Assembly (NCBI GenBank): GCA_023079485.1
Contig: CM041083.1
Location: 142,800,052 to 142,864,051 of the forward strand
Origin: Archilochus colubris
Lineage: Eukaryota; Chordata; Aves; Apodiformes; Trochilidae
Length of the DNA: 64,000 bases
Direction: 5' to 3'
A model generated the notes under the pieces. It worked only from the letters and a program-made list of their open reading frames with translations. It had not been told where the DNA came from and searched no databases. Position numbers and translations under genes: made by a program. This document shows, in pieces, positions 12,127-21,800 of this stretch (position 1 is its first letter; each line of letters starts with the position of its first letter).

Positions 12127-12685
12127 CGTCTCCCGGCGGCACGGGGATGGCGAAGGGGGGGCACTCCACCTTGATGGGGTGGTCGGCGTAGGAGGAGCAC
12201 TCCCCGGAGTCCTCGGTGAAGTTGTCGCGGGGGGACTCCAGCTCCGCGTCCTCGTCCAGCTCGGCGTCCACCTCCCGGCTGTTGTGCGGCGTTCCCGGCG
12301 TGGGCGGCCCGGCCAGCGGTCCCGCCGGCTGGGCGCCGTCGGGCGGCGGGGCTAGCGGCTCCGGTGCGCCGTCGGGCCCCCCCCGGCAGCTGAGGATCCG
12401 GTCCATCTCGTCGTAGTACTTGCATATCTTGCGGGCGTGCCCGTTCTTCTTCAGCCCGTCCCGGGCCTGGTAGTACTGGCGCTTGAGGCCCTTGATGCGG
12501 ATGCGGCACTGCTCGGGGGTGCGCTCGAAGCCCAGCTCGGCCAGGCGGCAGGCCACGTCCCGGTACACATGGCTGTTCCGAAAGTTGCCGTCCAGCGCCG
12601 ACTGCACGTCCGCCTCGCCCCAAATCTCCAGCAGCGCCCGCGTCTCCAGGTCCGACCACAGGAAGCCCCGCGTGTTCGTGATCAT
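12127..12685 (-). CDS. Myb/SANT-like (trihelix) DNA-binding protein, coding exon 1
   Basis: Minus-strand exon, 559 coding bp, 186 codons plus one base. I start at the ATG giving MITNTRGFLW (context AAGG-ATG, A at -3). The frame is open further upstream, but there it is low-complexity Ala/Pro/Ser typical of untranslated CpG-island sequence. Residues about 7-95 form a Myb/SANT-like domain (Myb_DNA-bind_4 type): GFLWSDLETRALLEIWGE, NSHVYRDVACRLAELGFERT, then EQCRIRIKGLKRQYYQARDG, with the spaced aromatic and QCR.K.K.L..Y pattern of the family. A Pro/Ala/Gly linker (about 102-133), an acidic stretch DAELDEDAELES and a SUMO-type site IKVE (171-174) follow. The role is inferred as a nuclear sequence-specific DNA binder. 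The domain resembles those in ZSCAN29 and MSANTD proteins and in PIF/Harbinger-element Myb proteins, but I do not recognise an orthologue name. Confidence 0.88.
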
Positions 12686-12724
12686 CCTTGGCCGGCCGGG
12701 GTCACTGCAATGGCCGCGCACCGG

Positions 12725-12800
12725 GGAGAGGGAGGGAGGGAGGGAGCGAGGGAGGGAGGGACAGAGGGGGGCGGAGGAGGGCGGCAGGGAGGAGGGAGGG
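12725..12800 (+). repeat. GGGA-rich tract, potential G-quadruplex
   Basis: Repeated GGGAGGGA units broken by GGGAGCGAGGGA and GGGGGGCGGAGG. There are many closely spaced G3 runs on the plus strand, 40-115 bp upstream of the Myb/SANT start codon, so the sense transcript would be C-rich. Confidence 0.85.
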
Positions 12801-13250
12801 GGGTTTAATGCCCGCACTCGGCTCTCCCAGGGGGCGCCTACGCCAGCCGCGGCCGCGGCAGCCGCGGTGCGGCGGGAGGCAGCGGGCAGCCGGGCCCCGG
12901 GCTCCGCATCCCAGCCCGAGGCCGCCGCTCGCAGCCCGCACGCAAACAAAACTTTCCAGGCGCCGCTTTACGCTGCGGCCACCTGCACAAAGGAGGAGAG
13001 AGGTTTTTAAAAATATATATATTAAAAAAATATCTCCGCACCCCGGCTCGCTCCCCTCCTAAAACAATGCTAAATAAAAAATAAACCGGGCTCCCGGCGC
13101 GGAGCCGCAGTCCCCTCCCCTGGGGCAGGACGCGCTGCTACCCCGCTCAGGCAGTCATCCGTGTGCGGCCGCTCCCCCGCCTGGGGCTCCTCCGGGAGCG
13201 GCAGGACGACGGGGCTGGCTGGACTTGGAGGCCCTGCTCATCACAGTGCG

Positions 13251-13310
13251 CCTGCCTCCCTACCTCCCTCCCTCCCTCCCTCTTTTCCGCCTTCCTCCCT
13301 CCCCGCCGCA
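13251..13310 (+). repeat. CCTCCCTCCC polypyrimidine tract
   Basis: Tandem CCTC/CCTCC units on the plus strand, giving runs of G3 on the minus strand. Inside the CpG island upstream of the Myb/SANT ATG. Confidence 0.8.
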
Positions 13311-13323
13311 GTGGAGCGATCCC

Positions 13324-13363
13324 TACACACACACACACACGCACACACACACACACTCACACG
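13324..13363 (+). repeat. (CA)n microsatellite, interrupted
   Basis: ACACAC repeats with single GC and TC interruptions, in the CpG island. Confidence 0.95.
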
Positions 13364-14351
13364 GATCCACAGACGCTGCAGCTCGGCTCACGGCGGCTGA
13401 GAGCCCGCGGCTCCGCTCGGAGCCCTACCTCACACCCTAGCATACCGTCGCGCTAGCACGGACATCAACATCCCTACCCCTTCCCCGGGGCCGCTGTGTC
13501 ACTCAGCCCCGGGGCAGGCAGCCAGGCTCACGCACACCACCGGTGCCTGCGGAGCTGGGGTGGGTGGGAGCCCGGGCGCAGGCGGCTCGGCTCGCCCCTG
13601 CAGGCCGCCACAAAAGCCAACGCTGCGGCCGTCAGAGACGTCGCACCCCGGAGGCCCCCGCTGGATCAGGCAGCCCCTGCCCTCGGCGGACGCCTGCGAA
13701 GGTGCAGGTGATGGGGGGTTGTGCGCGCTTCCCCCCCCCTCCACCTCCGGTCATGCCCTCGCAAGGCAGGTGAGCGGCCCGGCCGGCTCCCCGCTGCAAG
13801 CGGGCATGGGTTTCATTGTGCGGGGCCACCCCCCAGACCCTACTGCCGCCCACACGCCGTCCTAGCCCCTGCCCTTTCGCTTTAATTTGGCTCAGAAAAC
13901 CGTCCTTTGGCGAGAGGTGCGGGGCGGCGACGCCAAGCCCACCTCCCCGTCACGGAGGTCCGCCGCCGCCACTACCTTCCTACCGCCCCGGGGGCATCCC
14001 GGCCGAGGCCTCCGCCTGGCGGCCTCTCCTCCCTTGGGGAACACCCACCCATGGGCTTCAGCGGCCCCATCCGAAGGCAGCCCCCGCCACCGGACAAGCC
14101 TGCCTCAAGCTCGGCCCCGGCCCGCCCCCCTCTCTCCTCCGCGGCAAGCCCCACCCCCTCTCCGCCAGAGCCCCGGTACGGGGATGTTTATACCTTCGTC
14201 ACACCGCAGCCAGAGGGCCGCAACCAAGGCCAGCGCAGCCAAGGCGCCGGCGGTGACAGCACCCTGGCCCCACATCCTCCCGGGGGAGAAAAGAAAAGGA
14301 GCTACAGCCGGGCCGGGCCCCGCGGTGTGCCGCTCCGCGCTCTCCTCTTAC

Positions 14352-14418
14352 CTCGCCGCAGCGCGGGGCTCCCGACACCCCTCGCTAAACGCGCAGGCAA
14401 GCGGCGCGCACAAATCAT
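14352..14418 (-). CDS. NAXD: NAXD coding exon 1, mitochondrial-type leader
   Basis: Minus-strand exon of 67 coding bp ending in a strong donor (GAG then GTAAGA at 14,351 down) in phase 1, exactly the phase needed by the NAXD exon at 7,031. It encodes MICARRLPARLARGVGSP plus ALRR: no acidic residues, six Arg and several Leu/Ala, which fits a mitochondrial targeting presequence. The ATG is the first after an in-frame stop at 14,502-14,500. Its context is poor (C at -3). The upstream promoter is rich in CpG, with a CCAAT box at 14,573. Human NAXD is known to have alternative leaders (mitochondrial or secretory) joined to the same core. The assignment rests on donor quality, phase and leader character, not on sequence conservation. 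Confidence 0.75.
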
Positions 14419-14800
14419 CGGCGCGGCTTCCGGGCCGGGCACCACGGGGCCGGGCCGGACCCGGCAGGGCAGGGTAGGGCAGGGCAGGGTAGGGTAGGTC
14501 TACAAGGGCGCACCCGCCCGCCCGCCACCGCTCCGCGCCTCCCCGCGGCTTCCCCCACACCCCATGCGGCAACCAATGGCGGCGCGGAGCCTGCGCGGAT
14601 GGGCCGCGCCACCCGCCCGCCTGGGGAACCGCGCAGGGCCGCGGCGGCCTCCTCCGGGCCTGGAGCTCTCGGGCCTCCTGCCGCTCCCGGGGTGAGAAGC
14701 CGGGGGTGGGCGGCCGCGCAAGGTGCGGCAGCGCGGGCTGAGCGGTTGTGTGGCATGGGAGGGGAGAGGTAGAAGCGGGAGCCCCCGGCACAGCCGTCAG
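14419..14800 (-). promoter_or_regulatory. NAXD: NAXD promoter and 5' UTR
   Basis: TATA-less CpG-island promoter. A CCAAT box (14,573-14,577, plus-strand orientation) runs directly into ATGGCGGC, a YY1-type element (about 14,574-14,584), and GCCTGCGCGG nearby resembles an NRF1 half-site. Such CCAAT/YY1/NRF1 sets are common at promoters of mitochondrial and housekeeping genes. The elements are 155-180 bp upstream of the NAXD ATG. The island ends near 14,800, where AT-rich intergenic DNA starts. Confidence 0.6.
14465..14500 (+). repeat. GGGCAGGGTA tandem repeat, telomere-like, potential G-quadruplex
   Basis: Imperfect array of GGGCA and GGGTA pentamers with six GGG runs separated by two-base spacers on the plus strand. 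It lies 47-82 bp upstream of the NAXD start codon, within the probable 5' UTR (C-rich in the mRNA). Confidence 0.85.
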
Positions 14801-16929
14801 GGAGCTTTGGGGCTCCCTTCCCATCTCTTTTAATTGGCAGCAATTAAAGACTCCTAGAAATTACCAGTTATTGCTCCCAGCGTTTAAAAGCTCTCCACAT
14901 CCCTGGCTTCGTCAGGCGTTTCTGAGCAAACCCCTGATTTACGAGTGTGATTAATTTCTAAGCTGCTATTTCTAGCTCATTTTACAGCAGTGTTCTTGTA
15001 ATATTTTCATTTACTCTAAAACGCACCAGGGCCAGTGGAAGCCCGAGCTGATGTTCACCTCTGGTCCTATGGCACCTACTTACTCTTGACAATAAAATAC
15101 AGCATTGCCCAGGAAAAACCAACGTGATGATATGCATGAGAAATACTACAGCTCGAATGAGCTGGAGTTTCTGCTCTAGACTCCCAGGTTTTTCAAGTAA
15201 GTGTGTCACTCATAAAAGTTTCTAGCCTAACTACAAAGTAAAATTTCAGTGCGTCAGTATTTTGTAGGAGTCAAGTCAACATTTTCCTTTACTGTTTCGT
15301 GTTAAATATAAGCTGTGATCAAACAGATGTGCTGGTTTTACCTGGACCAAACCTAGGTGGGAGGTATTTCTGCCCTTCAGCTTCAGAAGCCTTGTGTAGA
15401 ACAGCCCTCTGGTCTGCAAAGTGGCAAGGCAGGCAGCCTGAGCTTTTACTAACCCTGACTGAACAGTAAGCCAGGTCCTGGTGCAGGAACTTGGATGCCT
15501 GCCAAGTTCACAGTCAGGTATTAACTTGCTTGTTCAAAAGTTACTCTTCTACATCTGGTATCTGATATGATTTTAAAGGCAATAGCTGGTCAGTAAAATT
15601 TGCCCTGTATTCAGTCAGCAGAAGTAATGCTTTTTACCCTTTATTATCTGACCGTGTGGCAACCCAAATGATAGACTCAGTAGCAAATCATGTTTAATTT
15701 TTAAATGAGTTTTAATCCAGAAAAAAAGGTTGTCAAGTTGTTGACCACCACACTTCTTACACTTACGTTTTAATTCCAGCTGGAAGGACAGAGCATGTAG
15801 ATTCCCTGTCAATCTAGCACTGATTTAATACCTGGAAGAGCAAGAAGAAAGAACATTTCTTTCATCAAGTATCTCTGGCTCCGCTAAACACATCTTGTGT
15901 CCAACAAAAGAGAGACAAAAAAAAGATGTAATATTGTTTCCCACTGGGTTCTCCAGTTTCCTTTGTATCAGCAGTAGAATCAGGTTCTGCTGCTGCTGCA
16001 GAACCCTCAGAAGTTGTTTGTGGAATCATTTAAGTTGCCAGGACCCAGTTCTGAATTCACATCTAGAGGAAAACTTAGGGGTATCTGTGGGCCTCGAAGT
16101 TGTTCGGGTTGTTATACACAACCTTGACATCAACTAAACCAGCCTTGCTACTACCATTAGCTAACAGGAGTGTAAAAACTTCAAGCAAGATAGATTGACA
16201 CTTCTCAGGAGTTTTATTGCTCTGCATCTAACTCAAGTTACCTTCTTTTGTTATAATACTGGCTGCCTTCTCCATACCATGTACAGTATAAATCCATAAG
16301 TGTTAGAGCCATTTCTGAGCTGAGCATCAGGTATGTTACTTAACTAGAGGATGAGGCAGGGGAAATGGCCTTTTAAGCAACTGCAGAAGATAAATGTCAT
16401 ATGAGGCAAAATTTCACATGCTCATCATAGAGAAAAAGCAACTGCAAGAGGCACTTATTTCTTTAGATAAATACTGTGCTGTGCCTTTTTTATCAAGCTT
16501 CCTGTTCTGACAGTCCTTTCACTTTGCTTATCTTGTCTCCTTATCCCTCTCTTACACAGAGGAAGGAACAACCCTGTAGAGTTCCCTTGCATGCTCTGGG
16601 CAAAATCCTTCTGGATTCATTGCTTGTTGCTCCATTGCTGGTCTCTACCTCTTTCTCAGAATTTTGCCTCTCCTTCCCTAGCTCTTGATCTCAACCTCCA
16701 GGTCCAGAATTTTAACCCTTTTCTATCTGCACTGTCACAGTAACATCTCCTCATGAGTGGAATAACTACTGCAGCTTCTTCCTCCTCTGCTACACCAAGA
16801 AAGGTGCTGCTACACCTTCAGTGGCTGTCCTGACAATGTCATCCTGCTGTCAGGGAAGGCAAGAGCTTGGAGGTTTGACTTTGTGGCAGATGGCAGCAGT
16901 GACTCCCAGCTGGTGCTTGCTGGGAACAG

Positions 16930-17014
16930 AATATATATATATATAAGTATATATATACATAGATAGGGTGAGAATATATATATATACATATATAAATACA
17001 TATATATACATAGA
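16930..17014. repeat. (TA)n-rich microsatellite block
   Basis: Several TA runs separated by short TACATAGATA-type spacers. Highly AT, able to form hairpins on either strand. Confidence 0.95.
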
Positions 17015-18854
17015 TGTCCTTAGGCAGAGATTCCAAAGTAGTGACCACTCTGGACCATTTTTTTCTCTGCAGGTCCCTGCTGATTCTTTGTTCACAATAT
17101 TTTTGCTTCTGGTCACTTTGTACACGCTCGGCACCAAAGTCCAAGTCCTTGCCATCCATTTGGTAACTGTTGTGCAACCTTGCTTGTCCAGGCCTTGTGA
17201 GCGTGGACAGCAGGTGGCAATAGCAGAGCTTGCAACATCCTTTGCATTTTCTCCACTCGAGTAATTGTCAGCCTGCACTGGAGTCGCCATTTAATGTCAT
17301 AAATATTATAAATATATCCGTGTTAATAACTGCAACGGGAGGTTTAAGCATTCATGTGGAGTGAGGGAATGGGAGAACTCAGAAGTAATGAATAGCTTTA
17401 ATTGAAACTGCCAGTAATATATGGTCAAGGATTTCTTTGTTCTTGAAATGGAAATCTGGAACCACTTTTCATTGTGAAAAAGATGAAAAAGTGGAAAGAA
17501 TTAATTTCATTAGAATGTTTGCTTAGCTAAATTGTGGGTGTTAGAGTTGATAGTGGTAATAGAGAAAGTAGTGATAGTTTATGTGTTGAGGTAAAAGGGG
17601 AGCCATTCTTGTAAATATTACTAGCAGTATTATTTATTGCCATTAAAGTGAGTGGAATAAGCATGCTTTTACACCAAATATTATGCACATCATAGTGCAG
17701 GACAATATATATTTTTATATGGTGTGAATTTTATTTTATTACTTTTGATGTCTCTCTAGGCTACAAAGAAACTAAAACCAGAATAAGACCTGAAGCTATA
17801 GTAATTATTCTTTCTGTGTATGTTTTATATTCAAGAGAAAGGATAGCAGCAAGCAATTAAACAAACCATTACAAAAACAGATAAACGCTTTGGTTTACCT
17901 GTGAAGTTTACTAAACAGGAATGTCACATGGGCTGAAGAAGGGAAAGGGAACAATAAATAAGAAGAAATATATCCACACCTATACTGTATCATAAGCTAG
18001 TCCCTACAGCTTCTGTAATTCTTCATATTTTTACCAGCAGAGTACAGGTGCTATCACTTCTAGACATGTTCTGTACAACAATATTTATCAAGCCCTTAAT
18101 TTTTGTTTTATCCAAAGTTAACAGTAAGATTTTTTTCTTTTTTGCTATGTATTAATGGTGAAAAAAACAGGTATCAAACACACAGTAAAGACAATACTTC
18201 TGGTTTTAGCTTTTCTTAGAGCTAAAAGAGACCATAAGAAGGATCTGTGTACTGCAGTTGAAGTGAAGAAGGGTTTTTTTGGGCCCAGTTAGCCTCTTTA
18301 GACAAGTTCCTGATATCTCATGCAAGCATGTATAAACATCAAAAAAGTTAGAACAGTCTCTTCTGAACAGCCAATAATGAGACTCTAAGAAAGTAAATAC
18401 TGTGGATGTAGACAGTTTTCCATAACACTGCTTTTGCTTTGTCCTTTGGTGGTAGAAGGTAACATTTGCCAAATCCATTAAGTTACAGAATTCAGAACAC
18501 TGCTATTATTATGAAATGTACTACTAATTTATATCACATTTTTACTCATCAGCGATGTTCTATTTTAATTGTGTTGTAGCTGAGCCTGGAAGCTTTGCCT
18601 GGGTATTGTCTCATCCATTGTACATACACGCAAGTCAATCTCTTGCTCAAAATTCAGCTTTAAGAGAGAGATGTATTCAGAGCGATGGACAGATTTATAA
18701 AGGATAAACCAGTTTTACCTTACGTGACACAGTTCAGTTCATTCCTGAAATCACATAGCATATATTGAACATGACTGCTAGAAGAAGGCTGCATGCTCCT
18801 ATCCACGAAGGGATTTGAATGCTCAAAAATTTATTTTTCAGATATCTTGCTTCC

Positions 18855-18878
18855 TTTTTTTTTTTTTTTTTTTTTTTT
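18855..18878. repeat. T24 homopolymer
   Basis: Uninterrupted T run following CTTCC. No retro-copied gene is seen beside it. Confidence 0.95.
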
Positions 18879-21800
18879 CTGTAATACATTGCAAGTCATC
18901 TTGCAGATCCAGCCTATCGACTGTCGTAGTTGTGCCCCCAGGTTTTTCTGGAGATTTTGTAGTTGCTTTCCCCACTACCCCCTAGGCCTTGCATTTGTTG
19001 TCAATCTCAGATTGCTGTAATGCCACGGGCGATGTCTTTGCCTCCAGTTGCTTCTGGAGCTGTGGATAATCTTGTTGCCCAAAGGAAAAATACCTTTCTT
19101 TCCTCCCGGTGAGATTTATTCATGTCACGTATTCCTGAGATCTCATGTATGGAAAATATACCCTTGTCCTTAAGATGCCTGCTCTGCAATATATGGGTGT
19201 TAAAATTTAACACACGTACCTGACTTTGATTACTGCATGCTTTGCTTGAAACTCAGCATATATGCACGTGTATTATTTCTTCCCATTGTGGCCACAGCTG
19301 TAGAAGTGTATGGGTAGCAACAATTCATTTTCTTCATGCCAAGGCCAGCTCTGCAAGTTTTACTGGTATAATTAATCCCATCGGGGAACAAAAAGGTCAT
19401 TTAAAAATAAATGCCTAAGTAGGGTAAGAGGGTGGATATAACTATGCTGTTATTAAGATGACCCATCAGAATTATGGTTTTCCGTGCTGTATGGGAGTAG
19501 CTATCCAAGTATAAAGCACCTTTATTCAAATATAACTGTAGACGTGAAGAAGTTGACACAGTGGGGAAATTATATTGCTTTATAATTTCTATTATAATTA
19601 AAATAGTATTTATTTTTGACGGACAAGCCCAAAGAAGCCTATGTCAATTTTAGATTACTGCATTTGGCCAATGGTTTTTCACAAAGAAGCTTGTACTTTT
19701 GAAATAAAATAAAGTTTCCAAACCTACATTTCCGTTTTCTATCCTTCATTATTGTCAACACCTTGCCACGTCCACGAGTCCTGTTCTCCTGACAGCACAT
19801 TTTCCTGAAGAGTAGCTAATGAAGGGTCAGCAAGGATCAGGAGGGGCAGGAATTTTGTGTGGGAGTGTGGAAAGGAAAGCCTTGACAGATAGTTCCTCAG
19901 AACTAGTGCTGCCAAATGTCACATGTCAAGAAAGAGGATGCATGGCCAGGGAGGAGGGGAGGCAGGTAGCCCTTCTGCCCCTGATGAGATCCTCCTGTTA
20001 CCTCTAGGTTCACATTAAAAGACTTAAGGCCATCTTAAAATCCACTCAGGCAGGACCTCGATGGAGGAAAAAAGATGAGGTGTGTGTGGCAAACCAGACA
20101 CCTCAGCAAGGAGTAATCATGCCCACCCCTGGTACTGTGGTGGGGGCAAGGGTGGCAGACTGAGAATGAGCTGGAATGTCTTGGGTTGCTGAGGCCAAAC
20201 CTTAGCAAGGACACAGAGCTCACGGGAGTGGGAAATACTATCACTGTACCATTTTCAGCCTACAGTGCTGGCCGACCCTCTATGATGCTAAACTAAACCT
20301 TCAACACCATCCACGGAGAGGAGGGCTGAAAGCCCTCTCCAGGTATCTCTGCTCAGCAAATAAGGATCTCAGGACATTCCTCCTACCTTTCCCAGTTTTT
20401 AATTACACATCCCACTCCCTCAGGCTGGCACCCCTAACCTTTGCAGCCCCACTCTCCCCTTGAGGATCTTCTTGTCCCACAGCAAGACATGCTTGGGGCC
20501 TGCCTTTATTTTCTTTTTCAAAGATGGTGCCAGAACTGTGTTGAATGTGAGGGAACACCTTGCAGTGGAGCGAGCACCAAACTTCACACACATAAACCAA
20601 ATTGCTGTGCTATTCCATATGATATACTGTGTGTGCTGCAGGTGGAGAGCTTCTGTGGGTGACAGCAGAGGACAAAAAGATCAGTCTGTAAGCTGCCTTC
20701 AGCCCAGTTGTCAGCTGGTGAGTTAACTGCTGTAAAAAAGTCTTTTAAGGCACTGCCTTCAAAGTGGTCTTGAAGGCTTCCTCCTGTTACACAGAAACCA
20801 TATTATTGCTGAACTTACTTGATCCCCTCCTAGGGAGTAATAAAATAGGCATTTGCTCAGTAAAAACTCCATCTGGTCTCTGAGATATATTGGCATGGCA
20901 AGTGTCCACCTTCCTTTTCTGTCACTTGCAGTCCCCATCCAGCCACTTATCAGTTCATCTGTCACAAGAAGCAGAAAGGTTTCCCTTGCATAGACAAAAA
21001 GTCACCTCCCTGAGGCCTCTGGTCCTGCCTCTCTTCTGGCAACCAAAGCACCACATTTTAAGGTAGAAGCAACCTAAGAAGGATTTAATATAATAGGCTC
21101 TTCCTTCTGCTCAGGCGTTCCAAATTGTCTCTCTGCAAAGAAACTGTGTAATAGGGAGGGAAAGCATTGAGAAGAAAAAATTAATCACTTTAATTTTTTT
21201 ACAGGAAGAGCTCTTTTTATAATGCTTCAGAGCAGGCAGCAGTTTGCTGGTTAGGAAATTAGGCAAACTGAATGCTGCTCTTTTGAGATAAAATATGATG
21301 CCTTTCATTTGCAGCTGTGCACAGAGTCATAATCCAACCTGTGTTTATCTGGTTCAAAAGCAGTTTTATCGAATTCACTCAGGAAAAAAAGTGCTGCAGG
21401 TTTAGGTATAACTACCCTTCTGATACCTGTGGATTCAGGGCTGAGACCCTTTCTTACCTCAGAGGGGGGAATAATTCCCTTCCTCTAGGTCTGAGTTTGT
21501 TAAAGTTGCTGACCTGTTGCAAGTCAGCATGATTACACAAGTGATTGCCACCTTTCAAAAGCATCACATTATTTCAAGACAAAACCATTATTGAGTAACA
21601 CCATGACGATAAATATTTGATGGAAAAAATATTGTTCATCAGGTTTAACAGATGCTTGAGGTTGTCAGTTCTTCTCTCAATTATGTGTCTCTGTATAGTT
21701 TTTCCTTGACCCTGTTCAGAGGTGCCCTGTCTCTGTGCCTTTCTCCCTCCCCGGTGGTTGTCCTATTGAGCCAGAATCTGCTAGTAAAGTAATTTTCTTG

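Larger units (their letters stand above)
12686..14351 (-). promoter_or_regulatory. Probable promoter and 5' UTR region of the Myb/SANT-like gene (inside NAXD intron 1)
   Basis: GC-rich, CpG-dense sequence directly upstream of the ATG at 12,685. It carries a G-rich tract (12,725-12,800), a C/T tract (13,251-13,310) and a CA repeat (13,324-13,363). No TATA element at a convincing distance. The transcription start cannot be fixed from sequence alone. Confidence 0.5.
11780..14800. promoter_or_regulatory. CpG island covering the Myb/SANT and NAXD start regions
   Basis: About 3 kb of very GC-rich, CpG-dense DNA, in contrast to AT-rich flanks on both sides. It contains Myb/SANT coding exon 1 and NAXD exon 1, both read on the minus strand. 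The many long open frames on both strands here follow from low stop-codon frequency. Boundaries are estimated by eye. Confidence 0.85.

Noticed and set aside
12686..12949. Upstream in-frame extension of the Myb/SANT exon (276-aa reading with an earlier ATG)
   Set aside because: The added stretch is poly-Ala, Pro and Ser low complexity from GGGA/CCTC tracts; the family domain starts right after the ATG at 12,685, which has A at -3.
13887..14497. Two overlapping 196-aa plus-strand open frames
   Set aside because: CpG-island composition with few stops; Pro/Arg/Ala-rich, no domain, and they run across the NAXD leader exon on the opposite strand.
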